A stretch of 64,000 bases of DNA. Origin: Bacteroidales bacterium. GTDB taxonomy: Bacteria; Bacteroidota; Bacteroidia; Bacteroidales; UBA932. Below are positions 26,259 to 35,099 of the stretch, one piece after another. The notes beneath the pieces were generated by a model. It was not told the DNA's origin and did no database searches. It saw only the letters and a list, made by a program, of their open reading frames with translations. The stretch spans positions 1 through 64,000 of the forward strand of contig SFMG01000004.1 of the NCBI GenBank assembly GCA_004554455.1, written 5' to 3'. A program made the position numbers and the translations under genes. Each line of letters opens with the position of its first letter. The first letter of the stretch is position 1.

Positions 26259-27112
26259 AGATTTATCCAGCGTATCGAGCTGTCGCGCGCCCACCAGGTC
26301 AACTGCCGCTTGGCATAGTGGCGGGTGTTGCGGCGTATGAGTTCGACCGCCTTGTCAAGTGTAATCAGGCCGTCGAAATAATCGAAGAGCTCGCGGTATC
26401 CCACCGTTCTCAGCGCCGGGAGGTCCCGGTGCGGGAGCAGGGCGCGGGCCTCTTCAAGCAGGCCCTGTTCCATCATCGCATCCACCCTGGCATTGATGCG
26501 GGCATAGAGCTCCTCACGTGGACGGTTGAGGCCTATCTTCTCTATGGTGAAACTGCGCTGCTTGACGGTGGATGTCTTGAAGGAAGAGAATTTGCGGCCC
26601 GTCATCAGGCAGACCTCCAGGGCTCTTATGACCCGCTGTCCGTTGGCTATGTCGATGCTTGCGAAGGACTCGGGGTCGAGACGTCTCAGTTCCTGGCGCA
26701 GGTTCTCCACGCCCTCCTCGCGCAGCCGGAGCGACAGAGTCTCGCGCAATTCGCTGTCCGCAGGAGGAAAGTCGTCCAGACCCTTGCACACCGCATCTAT
26801 ATAGAAACAGGAGCCGCCGCTCATCACCAGGGTCTCGTGTCCCTGCTCAAAGAGTTCTTCTATCAGGGATATGGCCTCCAGCTCATAGCGTCCGGCGGTA
26901 TATGCGTCGAAGATGCTGTGGCCCTGTATGAAATAGTGCTTTACGGCAGCGAGCTGCTCCGCCGAAGGGACGGCGGTGCCTATGCTCATCTCACGGAAAA
27001 TCTGTCTGGAATCGCAGGATATGACAGGCGAGCCGTATGACCGGGCCAGCCCGATGCTGTAGTCGGTCTTGCCCACGGCGGTAGGTCCGAGTATGATCAG
27101 AAGTCTTCTCAC
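26255..27112 (-). CDS. miaA: tRNA dimethylallyltransferase MiaA
   Basis: Transfers a dimethylallyl group to A37 of tRNAs that read codons starting with U. The P-loop GPTAVGKTDYSI is at the N-terminus, followed by SCDSRQIFREMSIGTA and GGSCFYIDAVCKGLDD. The C-terminal part has NTRHYAKRQLTWWARD. Length of 285 is slightly short but complete. It is downstream of a pRiA4b ORF-3-like gene with a 12-base gap, so the two probably share a transcript. Its substrate comes from the MEP pathway, of which dxs and ispH are in this window. Confidence 0.96.
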   Translation of the reverse strand: MRRLLIILGPTAVGKTDYSIGLARSYGSPVISCDSRQIFREMSIGTAVPSAEQLAAVKHYFIQGHSIFDAYTAGRYELEAISLIEELFEQGHETLVMSGGSCFYIDAVCKGLDDFPPADSELRETLSLRLREEGVENLRQELRRLDPESFASIDIANGQRVIRALEVCLMTGRKFSSFKTSTVKQRSFTIEKIGLNRPREELYARINARVDAMMEQGLLEEARALLPHRDLPALRTVGYRELFDYFDGLITLDKAVELIRRNTRHYAKRQLTWWARDSSIRWINL

Positions 27113-27124
27113 AGGGAGGAGGCG

Positions 27125-27658
27125 TCAGTCTTCGTCGTTGTCCTCCTCGTAAACCTCCTCTTCCTCTTCCTTGTCATCATCCTCGTCGTCGTAGTCCTCG
27201 TCATCATCGTACTCGTCCGGATCCACCTTCTTGTCGGCAGGCAGGTCCTCGAAAGCGACGTAACCGTTCTCGAATTCTATAGGGTTCGGGCCCTTGGACT
27301 CGACCAGGCGCGGATAGGATGCGCCGGGAGTCAGCACACCCTCCTCGAGGAAATCCAGAAGCACGCTCTTCTTGTTTGTCGTGTCGTAGAAATATACAAA
27401 GGAATCCTGCTCCTGTGAATGGCAGGCTCCGAGAGTAACCGAATCTATGGTCCCGTAGCCGAGGTCTATCTGGCTGTAACGGGCCAGCACTGAAGAGTCC
27501 GGCGCAACAGCCTTGAACAGAACAGTCTGATCCTGAGGGAAATCCATATCCGCCCTCATCTGCTTGTGGAAGCTGTAGAGAGAGGTCGTGCTCCTGACCT
27601 CATAGATACGGGCGAAGCCCTTCAATCCCGGCAGGGAAACCTTATACCTGAGTATCAT
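27125..27658 (-). CDS. Plasmid pRiA4b ORF-3-like protein with a long acidic tail
   Basis: A 177-residue protein. The first 140 residues resemble the pRiA4b ORF-3 domain (LYSFHKQMRADMDFPQDQTV, YDTTNKKSVLLDFLEEGVLT and GPNPIEFENGYVAFEDLPAD). The last 30 residues are almost only Asp and Glu with a few Tyr and Lys, a polyacidic tail that could mimic nucleic acid or bind basic proteins. The role of the domain is unknown. It precedes miaA in a likely two-gene operon and is divergent from the IMPACT gene. Confidence 0.78.
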   Translation of the reverse strand: MILRYKVSLPGLKGFARIYEVRSTTSLYSFHKQMRADMDFPQDQTVLFKAVAPDSSVLARYSQIDLGYGTIDSVTLGACHSQEQDSFVYFYDTTNKKSVLLDFLEEGVLTPGASYPRLVESKGPNPIEFENGYVAFEDLPADKKVDPDEYDDDEDYDDEDDDKEEEEEVYEEDNDED

Positions 27659-27733
27659 AAGTTCTTTCTGTTGTTTTGCGCCGCGAATATAAGAATAAAA
27701 TCATCTCCCGTTGCAATTAAATCCAAAAAGGTT

Positions 27734-27741
27734 TATATTTG
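27734..27741 (+). promoter_or_regulatory. -7 element (TATATTTG) of the IMPACT gene
   Basis: TATATTTG ends 6 bases before the ATG at 27748. With normal spacing transcription would begin at or next to the start codon, giving a leaderless mRNA. It supports 27748 over the TTG at 27739, which lies inside this element. Confidence 0.55.
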
Positions 27742-27747
27742 GTTTCT

Positions 27748-28365
27748 ATGGCGGAACTGGAGAAAGTGAACGACGAATACAGGAGCATAGAGGCTCCGTC
27801 AGAAGGGCTCTTCAAGGACAACGGCAGCCGATTCATAGCCCTTGCCTACCCGGTTGAGACCGAGGGGCAGGTCAAGGAAATTGTTTCTTCCCTCAAAAAA
27901 GAATATCACGACGCAAGGCACCACTGCTATGCCTACCGTCTCGGCTACAGGGCGGACGTTTTCCGTGCCAACGACGACGGCGAGCCCTCCGGCAGCGCAG
28001 GCCGTCCCATACTCGGACAGATCGACTCTCTCGGACTCAGCGACGTACTGGTCGTGGTCGTGCGCTACTTCGGAGGCATAAAGCTGGGGATACCGGGGCT
28101 GATACGGGCCTATCGCAGCTCCACCTCCGATGCCCTTTCCTCCGCCAGGATAATTACCCGCACCGCCTCCCGCCGCTTCCGTCTGGAATACCCCTACGAG
28201 GCTATGAACAGCGTGATGAAGGCCGTCAAGGAACTTGCAATGGACAGTACTCCACCGGCTTTCGGCCTGGAATGCTCTCTGGAAGTGAAAGTGAGACTCA
28301 GCCTTGCCGGGGACTTTCTGCTCCGCTGCCGGGACATAGTGGGATGCAAGGTGCAGGAATTATGA
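27748..28365 (+). CDS. IMPACT/YigZ family protein
   Basis: A 205-residue cytoplasmic protein of the YigZ/IMPACT family. The conserved core reads RFIALAYPVETEGQVKEI, ARHHCYAYRLG, NDDGEPSGSAGRPIL and VVVVRYFGGIKLG. A second ferredoxin-like domain forms the C-terminus. Eukaryotic IMPACT regulates the translational kinase GCN2; the bacterial role is not established. It is a single gene between divergent and downstream promoters. The ATG was chosen from the adjacent -7 box. Confidence 0.9.
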   Translation: MAELEKVNDEYRSIEAPSEGLFKDNGSRFIALAYPVETEGQVKEIVSSLKKEYHDARHHCYAYRLGYRADVFRANDDGEPSGSAGRPILGQIDSLGLSDVLVVVVRYFGGIKLGIPGLIRAYRSSTSDALSSARIITRTASRRFRLEYPYEAMNSVMKAVKELAMDSTPPAFGLECSLEVKVRLSLAGDFLLRCRDIVGCKVQEL

Positions 28366-28375
28366 TTTTTTTGCC

Positions 28376-28383
28376 TACCTTTG
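28376..28383 (+). promoter_or_regulatory. -7 element (TACCTTTG) of the serine operon
   Basis: TACCTTTG fits the consensus and lies 52 bases before the serC ATG. The leader contains a small stem, GTTTC/GAAAC. No -33 TTG is at ideal spacing. Confidence 0.5.
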
Positions 28384-28435
28384 AAAACGTTTCTGTGTGA
28401 AACAGGCACATAAGATAACCTTATTCATGTAAATA

Positions 28436-29524
28436 ATGAAAAAATTGCATGTATTCAACGCAGGCCCTTGCCTGCTGCCACAGGAGGCCCTCGACAGGGC
28501 CGCAGAGGCTATCCGGGACTTTCAGGGAACCGGCATTTCAGTCCTTTCGATCTCCCATCGCACAAAAGAGTGGGAAGCGGTGATGGACGGTTGCAGAGCC
28601 CTTTGGAAAGAACTCCTGAACATCCCGGACGACTATGAAGTGCTCTTCCTCGGAGGAGGTGCAAGTCTTCAGTTCCTCTATATCGCGATGAACTTCCTCG
28701 AGAAGAAAGGTGCCTACCTCGAAACCGGCGTATGGGCAAAGAAAGCCCTCAAGGAAGCCAAAGGTTTCGCCGGCACAAAGGGTGCGGAGGCCGTGGCTGT
28801 CGCATCTTCTGCAGACCGCAACTTCTGCTACATCCCTAAGGGATATGAGATCCCTGCGGACGCGGACTACTTCCACATCACAACCAACAACACCATTTAC
28901 GGAACAGAAATCAGAAAGGACATCGACAGTCCCGTTCCTCTGATCGCCGACATGTCCTCCGACATTCTCAGCCGCCCCGTTGACGTCAGCAAGTACAGCG
29001 TCATCTACGGCGGAGCCCAGAAAAACGCAGGCCCTGCCGGCGTTTCCTTTGCCATTGTCAGGAAGGACGCCCTCGGCAAAGTCAGCCACTACCTTCCGAC
29101 TATGCTGGACTACCGCACCCACGTGGACGGAAAATCGATGTTCAACACCCCTCCGGTTTTCCCTATATATGTAATGTACGAGACGCTCCGCTGGCTCAAG
29201 GCGGAAGGCGGCGTCGAAGAGATAAACAGGCGCAACGTGGAGAAGGCGGAAGCCCTTTATGCCGAAATCGACAGGAACAGCCTCTTCACCGGCACCGCCG
29301 ACAGGGAGGACCGCTCCATAATGAACGTCTGCTTCGTAATGGCCCCGGGCTACGAGACTCTGCAGGACGAGTTCCTGAGCTTCGCCAAGGAGCGCGGAAT
29401 GGTGGGAATCAAAGGTCACCGCTCCGTCGGCGGCTTCAGAGCCAGCATCTACAATGCCTGCACCCTGGAGGACGTGAACGCCCTCGTCGCCTGCATGCAG
29501 GAATTCGAACAGATTCACAAATAG
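28436..29524 (+). CDS. serC: Phosphoserine aminotransferase
   Basis: PLP enzyme converting 3-phosphohydroxypyruvate and glutamate to phosphoserine. The 362 residues begin HVFNAGPCLLPQEALDRA and contain ISHRTKEW, the PLP-Lys region VIYGGAQKNAGPAGVSFAIV, and the C-terminal KGHRSVGGFRASIYNACT. First gene of an operon with serA and a DUF1015 gene, 6 bases before serA. Together these provide serine synthesis from glycolysis, although no obvious phosphoserine phosphatase (serB) is in the window. Confidence 0.97.
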   Translation: MKKLHVFNAGPCLLPQEALDRAAEAIRDFQGTGISVLSISHRTKEWEAVMDGCRALWKELLNIPDDYEVLFLGGGASLQFLYIAMNFLEKKGAYLETGVWAKKALKEAKGFAGTKGAEAVAVASSADRNFCYIPKGYEIPADADYFHITTNNTIYGTEIRKDIDSPVPLIADMSSDILSRPVDVSKYSVIYGGAQKNAGPAGVSFAIVRKDALGKVSHYLPTMLDYRTHVDGKSMFNTPPVFPIYVMYETLRWLKAEGGVEEINRRNVEKAEALYAEIDRNSLFTGTADREDRSIMNVCFVMAPGYETLQDEFLSFAKERGMVGIKGHRSVGGFRASIYNACTLEDVNALVACMQEFEQIHK

Positions 29525-29530
29525 GGAAAT

Positions 29531-30451
29531 ATGAAAATATTGCTCGCAAGTCAGAAACCCTTTGCTGCCAGCGCCGTAAAGGAGATCCGCAAGATAGCCG
29601 AGGACGCCGGACACGAATTCGCCACCCTCGAAAAATATGCCTCTGAAGCCGAACTCATCGAGGCCGTAAAGGACGCCGACGCCCTCATCGTCCGCTCCGA
29701 CAAAGTCACGGCCAAGGTAATCGAAGCCGCTGACAGGCTGCGCATAGTGGTAAGGGCCGGCGCCGGCTACGACAACCTCGACCTCGAAGCCTGCAGCGCC
29801 CGCGGCGTAGTCGCGATGAACACCCCGGGCCAGAACGCCAACGCCGTGGCCGAACTGGCTATATGTATGATGATATATATGGCCCGCAAACAGTTCACCC
29901 CGGGCACAGGCAGCGAGATTCAGGGCAAGACCCTGGGCATACAGGCCTTCGGCAACGTGGGCCGTCTGGTAGGAGCCAAAGCCGCAGCGCTCGGGATGAG
30001 GGTGAAGGCCATAGACCCTTTCCTCAGCCCTGCACAGATAAGCGCAGGCGGAGCAGAGCCGGTCGCAGACCTGAAGCAGCTCTATTCCGGCTGTGACTAC
30101 CTGTCCATACATATCCCTGCAACGCCTCAGACCATAGGCAGCATAGGCTACGAACTAATCAGCTCGATGCCTGAGGGCGCCGTGCTCGTGAACACCGCCC
30201 GCAAGGAGGTCATCGACGAAGCCGGACTCGAGAGGGCCCTGGAAGAAAGGCCGGACCTCTGCTATGTCACCGACGTGGCTCCCGACAACATAGCCCGCCT
30301 GAAAGAGAAATTCGGCAGCAGGGTTTTCGCCACCCCTAAGAAGATGGGCGCGCAGACCCTCGAAGCCAATCTCAACGCAGGACTGGCAGCCGCCAGGCAG
30401 ATATGCGCCTTCTTCAAGGACGGCGACACCCGTTTCCAGCTGAACAGATAG
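29531..30451 (+). CDS. serA: D-3-phosphoglycerate dehydrogenase, short type III form
   Basis: Oxidises 3-phosphoglycerate to phosphohydroxypyruvate. At 306 residues it has only the catalytic and NAD domains and no ACT regulatory domain. Seen are VRAGAGYDNLD, the NAD site GIQAFGNVGRLVGAKAA and the substrate Arg in VNTARKEVID. The usual catalytic His motif (TPHxGxST) is replaced by TPKKMGAQT, Lys270 occupying the His position. This is known for the Bacteroidota/Entamoeba type III enzymes, in which Lys is thought to be the acid. It sits between serC and the DUF1015 gene. Confidence 0.94.
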   Translation: MKILLASQKPFAASAVKEIRKIAEDAGHEFATLEKYASEAELIEAVKDADALIVRSDKVTAKVIEAADRLRIVVRAGAGYDNLDLEACSARGVVAMNTPGQNANAVAELAICMMIYMARKQFTPGTGSEIQGKTLGIQAFGNVGRLVGAKAAALGMRVKAIDPFLSPAQISAGGAEPVADLKQLYSGCDYLSIHIPATPQTIGSIGYELISSMPEGAVLVNTARKEVIDEAGLERALEERPDLCYVTDVAPDNIARLKEKFGSRVFATPKKMGAQTLEANLNAGLAAARQICAFFKDGDTRFQLNR

Positions 30452-30488
30452 GCGGACATAAAGTTCAAAACCACAACAGAAAGACACT

Positions 30489-31763
30489 ATGGTCAAAGTA
30501 AAGCCTTTCGCAGCCATACGTCCTCCGAAGGAACTCGTGGAGGAAGTCGCTGCCAGACCCTATGACGTATTGAACTCCGAGGAAGCCCGCAAGGAGGCCG
30601 GAGAGAAATCCCTGCTGCACATCACCAAACCGGAGATAGACTTCGATCCCATAGCCAACGAGCACAGCGAGGAGGCCTATGCCAAGGCAGTTGAGAACTT
30701 CAAGGCCTGGAAGGAAAGAGGATGGCTCAGGCAGGACGGAAAGGAGTGCTACTATCTCTATGCCCAGACCATGGGCAAACGCACCCAGTACGGCTTCGTG
30801 CTCTGCGCCCACACCGATGACTATGCCTCAGGAGTCATTAAGAAACACGAACTCACCCGCAAGGACAAGGAGGATGACAGGATGATACACGTCCGCATCC
30901 AGAATGCCAACATAGAACCGGTTTTCTTCGCCTTCCGTGACGACGCTGAGCTCGATGAGATCATACGCAGCGTCGCCGCAGGCAAGCCCGAATATGACTT
31001 CGTGGCCGAAGACGGCTTCGGTCACCACTTCTGGGTGATTGACGACGACGCACTGATCAGCCGTATCAGCGCCGCCTTCAACGGCCGCGTGGATGCCTTC
31101 TATGTGGCCGACGGACATCACCGTACCGCAGCCGCAGCCCGCGTGGGAGCCGAAAAGAAGTCCCAGAACCCCGCCCACGACGGAACGGAGGAATACAACT
31201 GGTTCATGGCAGTCTGCTTCCCTCAAAGCCAGCTCAAAATCATCGACTACAACCGCGTGGTGAAGGACCTGGCAGGCCTGAGCGAGGAGGAATTCCTCAA
31301 TGCCCTCGGAGAGGACTTCGAAGTGAAGCTCGAGAGCAAGCCGCGTTGCGGACGCCCTGCGAAGCCTTGGTCTCCGGATGCCCTTCACGTCTTCTCCATG
31401 TATCTCGGAGGACGCTGGTACAGCCTGAAAACCAGGGAGGGACGCTACGATGACAACGACCCGGTAGGCGTACTGGACGTGACCATACTCTCGAATCTCG
31501 TGCTCGACCGCATACTCGGCATCAAGGACCTGCGCACCGACAGGAGGATAGACTTCGTGGGCGGCATACGCGGTCTCGGAGAACTCGCACGCAGGGTTGA
31601 CAGTGGAGAGATGAAAGTGGCCTTCGCCCTTTATCCCGTTTCGATGGACCAGCTCATAAACATAGCGGACAGCGGCAACATAATGCCGCCAAAGACCACC
31701 TGGTTCGAGCCTAAGCTGCGCAGCGGCCTGGCCATCCACAGTCTCGACGAGTTCAAGCACTAA
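30489..31763 (+). CDS. DUF1015 family protein of the serine operon, DGHHR motif
   Basis: A 424-residue cytoplasmic protein of the DUF1015 family (COG4198-like). The N-terminus is VKPFAAIRPPKELVEEVAARPYDVLN. The best conserved site is FYVADGHHRTAAAARVG with D208-G-H-H-R212, reminiscent of the DGHHR/GxRR loop of ParB/sulfiredoxin-fold proteins, which include free serine kinases. The C-terminal part ends NIMPPKTTWFEPKLRSGLA. Function is unproven. The co-directional position 37 bases after serA, and the lack of serB nearby, suggest a role in phosphoserine/serine conversion. That is inference from context and motif. Confidence 0.85.
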   Translation: MVKVKPFAAIRPPKELVEEVAARPYDVLNSEEARKEAGEKSLLHITKPEIDFDPIANEHSEEAYAKAVENFKAWKERGWLRQDGKECYYLYAQTMGKRTQYGFVLCAHTDDYASGVIKKHELTRKDKEDDRMIHVRIQNANIEPVFFAFRDDAELDEIIRSVAAGKPEYDFVAEDGFGHHFWVIDDDALISRISAAFNGRVDAFYVADGHHRTAAAARVGAEKKSQNPAHDGTEEYNWFMAVCFPQSQLKIIDYNRVVKDLAGLSEEEFLNALGEDFEVKLESKPRCGRPAKPWSPDALHVFSMYLGGRWYSLKTREGRYDDNDPVGVLDVTILSNLVLDRILGIKDLRTDRRIDFVGGIRGLGELARRVDSGEMKVAFALYPVSMDQLINIADSGNIMPPKTTWFEPKLRSGLAIHSLDEFKH

Positions 31764-31796
31764 GCCACAGAAAATCAATCATTAAAACTATAAGCA

Positions 31797-33056
31797 ATGT
31801 CAAAGAACAAAAACGTACCTGCAATCATCGTGATGTTCGCGCTCTTCTTTATGATCGCGTTCGTCACCAACTTCGCCGGCTCGATGGGAGTGATCGTCAC
31901 CAACCAGTTCGGTGCGACCAAGGCCCTTTCACAGCTCGGCACCCTCGCCAACTTCATTGCCTATGCCTGCATGGGCATTCCTGCCGGAATCATACTCAAG
32001 AGGAAGGGATATAAGTTCACCGCCCTCACCGCCGTCATCGTCGGTCTCGTCGGTGTGGCCGTCCAGTGGATTTCCGGTCCTGCGGAGAGCTTCCTCGTAT
32101 ATGTGATCGGCGCCTTCATCGCCGGCTTCTCGATGTGTATGCTCAACATCGTCGTCAACCCTATGCTCAACACCCTGGGCGGCGGCGGAAACAAGGGCAA
32201 CAGACTCATACAGCTCGGCGGTTCCTGCAACTCCATAGGCGGCACCATCGCTCCTATACTCCTGGGTTACCTCGTGGGCGGAGAGCTCGTTGACGCAAGC
32301 GTGAAGGACGCAGCTCCTGCAATGATCATCGCAATGGCCATATTCGCCCTCGCAGCTGTCATCATATCCCTCACCAAGATACCTGAGCCGCACATGGAAA
32401 CCCCTGAGGAGAAAGCGGCCCGCAAGGCAGGCAAGGTAGCGAAGGACCCTCACGGACCTCTCTCTTTCCGCCACTTCGTCCTCGGCGCAATAGCGATTTT
32501 CTTCTATGTGGGAATCGAAGTCGGCATACCTAACACCGCCAACATCTACTTCTCGGAACTGGAATGGGTAGGACCTGCCCTCACCGGCACAATGATAGGC
32601 GCCTACTGGCTCTGCATGATGATCGGCCGTCTCGCCGGCAGCGCAATAGGCGGCAAGGTCTCCTCGAAGACGATGCTCTCCGTAACCTCCATCGCGGCCA
32701 TAGTCTTCCTGCTCTGCTTCATCTTCATACCTGAAAGCGCCACCGTGACACTGTTCGAAAAGCAGCTTCCTGTCACCCTCATCTTCATCACCATCTGCGG
32801 TCTCTGCACCTCAGTGATGTGGGGAGCCATCTTCAACCTCTCGGCTGAAGGCCTCGGCAAGTACACTGCAACCGCTTCCGGCATCTTCATGACCCTGGTA
32901 TGCGGCGGCGGAATCATTCCATTCCTCCAGAACCTGCTCGCCGACCACATCGGTTCCGTACAGAGCTACTGGCTTATCATCGCCTGCCTCGGCTACCTCG
33001 TATTCTATGCCCTTGTGGGAAGCAAAAACGTTAACAAAGACATAAAAGTAGATTGA
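31797..33056 (+). CDS. Sugar MFS permease, FHS/GluP-like
   Basis: A 419-residue inner-membrane permease with 12 helices. The family features are TNFAGSMGVIVTNQFG in helix 1, GIILKRKGYKFTAL after helix 2, NPMLNTLGGGGNKGNRLIQL and GTIAPILLGYLVGG, as in the fucose/glucose-galactose (FHS) group. It lies one base before a ROK sugar kinase gene, so the pair probably imports and phosphorylates glucose or a similar sugar. The exact sugar is not deducible. Confidence 0.88.
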   Translation: MSKNKNVPAIIVMFALFFMIAFVTNFAGSMGVIVTNQFGATKALSQLGTLANFIAYACMGIPAGIILKRKGYKFTALTAVIVGLVGVAVQWISGPAESFLVYVIGAFIAGFSMCMLNIVVNPMLNTLGGGGNKGNRLIQLGGSCNSIGGTIAPILLGYLVGGELVDASVKDAAPAMIIAMAIFALAAVIISLTKIPEPHMETPEEKAARKAGKVAKDPHGPLSFRHFVLGAIAIFFYVGIEVGIPNTANIYFSELEWVGPALTGTMIGAYWLCMMIGRLAGSAIGGKVSSKTMLSVTSIAAIVFLLCFIFIPESATVTLFEKQLPVTLIFITICGLCTSVMWGAIFNLSAEGLGKYTATASGIFMTLVCGGGIIPFLQNLLADHIGSVQSYWLIIACLGYLVFYALVGSKNVNKDIKVD

Positions 33057-33057
33057 T

Positions 33058-34017
33058 ATGGCAACAGGAAATTACGTAGTCGGTATCGACGTAGGTGGAC
33101 AGACCACCAAGATAGGAGTAGTTGACGCACGCGGTGACGTCCTTGCACAGAAAGTGATACGCTCCGACATATACGGCATTGACGCCGCAGCCTATATCGA
33201 AGCCCTCGCAGCCGCCGTAAAGGCTACCATAGCCGAAGCAGGCAAGGAAGGCGACATACGCGGCATAGGCGTCGGAGCCCCTAACGGCAACTATTATCAG
33301 GGTGTCATCGCATACGCCCCGAACCTCGCCTGGGCCGCCAGCGAGTCGGTTCCATTCGCAAAGATGCTCTCCGAGGCAATGGACGGCATTCCTGTCACCC
33401 TCACCAATGACGCCAATGCGGCTGCGATGGGAGAGATGACCTACGGTGTTGCCAGGGGAATGAAGGACTTCATAATGATCACCCTGGGAACGGGCGTAGG
33501 CAGCGGAATCGTCATCAACGGACAGGTGGTGTATGGCCACGACGGCTTTGCCGGTGAGCTGGGACACACCCTTGCGGTACGCAACAACGGCCGCAGCTGC
33601 AACTGCGGAAGGCAGGGTTGCCTCGAGGCCTACTGCTCCGCGATAGGAATGGCCCGCACGGCCCGCGAATGGCTGGAGGCCACCAACGAGCCTTCACTGC
33701 TCCGCAACATAGAGAAAATCACTTCCAAGGATATATACGATGCCGCAAAGGAAGGCGACGCCCTCGCCCTGCGCGTCTTCGAATATACCGGAAAAATGCT
33801 GGGACGCAGCTTCGCCGACTTCGTGGCATTCAGCGCCCCTGAGGCCATCGTGCTCTTCGGAGGTCTGGCCCGCGCAAAGGAATTCCTCTATGAGCCTATG
33901 ATGACATCGATGAACGAGAACCTGCTCAAGATCTGGCAGGGCAAGGTTCAGATTGTCTTCTCTTCCCTGAAGGAGTCCGACGCTGCCATCCTGGGCGCAT
34001 CCGCCCTCGCCTGGTAG
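33058..34017 (+). CDS. ROK family sugar kinase (probable glucokinase)
   Basis: A 319-residue kinase. The N-terminal ATP-binding segment is VVGIDVGGQTTKIGVVDARG, the catalytic region is LTNDANAAAMGEMTYG, the ROK signature follows as LGTGVGSGIVINGQVVYGHDGFAGELGH, and the zinc motif CNCGRQGCLEAYCS is complete. ROK glucokinases phosphorylate glucose at C6 with ATP. Coupling to the FHS permease gene supports a glucose-type substrate. A strong terminator follows. Confidence 0.93.
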   Translation: MATGNYVVGIDVGGQTTKIGVVDARGDVLAQKVIRSDIYGIDAAAYIEALAAAVKATIAEAGKEGDIRGIGVGAPNGNYYQGVIAYAPNLAWAASESVPFAKMLSEAMDGIPVTLTNDANAAAMGEMTYGVARGMKDFIMITLGTGVGSGIVINGQVVYGHDGFAGELGHTLAVRNNGRSCNCGRQGCLEAYCSAIGMARTAREWLEATNEPSLLRNIEKITSKDIYDAAKEGDALALRVFEYTGKMLGRSFADFVAFSAPEAIVLFGGLARAKEFLYEPMMTSMNENLLKIWQGKVQIVFSSLKESDAAILGASALAW

Positions 34018-34037
34018 TACAGACGTACATAAAGTAA

Positions 34038-34072
34038 AGAGGCCGCCCGGAAAATCCGGACGGTCTCTTTTG
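34038..34072 (+). terminator. Rho-independent terminator after the ROK kinase gene
   Basis: AGAGGCCGCCCGG and CCGGACGGTCTCT form a 13-bp stem with few mismatches, an AAAAT loop and a short T-run. It ends the serine/sugar block on the plus strand. Confidence 0.88.
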
Positions 34073-34135
34073 TATTATTAACAACTAAACTAACCTTGAC
34101 TCTTAATTTGCAAGCCGCGTGCCAAAAGCGCAAAA

Positions 34136-34540
34136 CTAACGGACCTTTTCTATTTTCAACTGCTGTATCCTGTAGCCGTCATCTCTGAGATTGACGAAAA
34201 TCGTAACATTGTAATTGACTGAGGCTATGGTCATTGCGCCCAGGGCATATTTCATGTTGGCCTTGGAGGCGGTGTGCCGTATGGAAAAAGCGCTCGGCCG
34301 GTTTCCGTCAAAGAAAAGCTTGAGTATCTGGCGGGCCTGATTCCTTCCCGAATCACTGCATACCCCGTTCACCGAAATCTCCATGTGATCGTCGAACCAG
34401 GCGGAAAGTTTCTCGGCATCGCCCTGCTCCATATACTTGGCTATCGGATAGAATACGTCCATACTGGCTCCGGGCTGCGAATAGGCGACAGTACCGGCTA
34501 TGAACATAAGGCTGACAGCAAAGATTCTCAATCCTCTCAT
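34136..34540 (-). CDS. DUF4783 secreted protein
   Basis: A 134-residue exported protein with a signal peptide (FAVSLMFIAGTVAYS). The mature domain has an NTF2/SnoaL-like look (FYPIAKYMEQGDAEKLSAWF, MEISVNGVCSDSGRNQARQI, YRIQQLKIEKVR) and fits DUF4783, a Bacteroidota family of unknown function. It is divergent from rlmH, with 81 bases between the starts; the same adjacency is frequent in the phylum as far as I recall. No catalytic residues can be assigned. Confidence 0.8.
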   Translation of the reverse strand: MRGLRIFAVSLMFIAGTVAYSQPGASMDVFYPIAKYMEQGDAEKLSAWFDDHMEISVNGVCSDSGRNQARQILKLFFDGNRPSAFSIRHTASKANMKYALGAMTIASVNYNVTIFVNLRDDGYRIQQLKIEKVR

Positions 34541-34621
34541 ATACTTTCCGTGGCTAATCTGAAGAATAGTAAAGCGCTGACTTTATTGCAAATTCCGAGC
34601 CAGTGGAGTATATTTGTCCAC

Positions 34622-35092
34622 ATGAAGACAACTCTGCTCACAGTAGGAAAAACCGACAAAGCCTGGGTGCGCGAAGGGATGGACATCTACAGCTCCCGCC
34701 TGAAGCACTATACCAGACTTGAGATTTGTGAAATCCCCGAATTGAAAAACGTCTCGGCCCTAAGCAGGGAAGAGATAAAGAGCAGGGAAGGGGCTCTGAT
34801 ACTCAAGAACATACGCAATGAAGACAGGGTGGTGCTGCTGGACGAAAAAGGGGAGGAACTGAGTTCGGTCGAGTTTGCCAGGCGCCTGGAAAAATACTCG
34901 GCAGGGCGTCTCGACCTGGTTTTCGTAGTGGGCGGAGCCTACGGCTTCAGCAAGGAGGTCTATGAGCGGGCCGACGCCCTCATCTCGCTTTCGAAAATGA
35001 CCTTCTCCCACCAGATGGTGAGAGCCATTTTCCTGGAGCAGCTCTACCGGGCCTTCACCATAATCAAGGGGGAGCCCTACCATCACGAGTGA
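34622..35092 (+). CDS. rlmH: 23S rRNA pseudouridine-1915 methyltransferase RlmH
   Basis: A 156-residue SPOUT methyltransferase acting on helix 69 of 23S rRNA. The knot region is complete: VVLLDEKGEELSSVEFA, DLVFVVGGAYGFSKEV and the C-terminal LSKMTFSHQMVRAIFLEQLYRA ending GEPYHHE. The ATG at 34622 gives the usual length; the longer frame upstream has no family sequence. It is followed 7 bases later by the large sensor kinase gene, so the two may be co-transcribed. Confidence 0.97.
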   Translation: MKTTLLTVGKTDKAWVREGMDIYSSRLKHYTRLEICEIPELKNVSALSREEIKSREGALILKNIRNEDRVVLLDEKGEELSSVEFARRLEKYSAGRLDLVFVVGGAYGFSKEVYERADALISLSKMTFSHQMVRAIFLEQLYRAFTIIKGEPYHHE

Positions 35093-35099
35093 CTGAACG

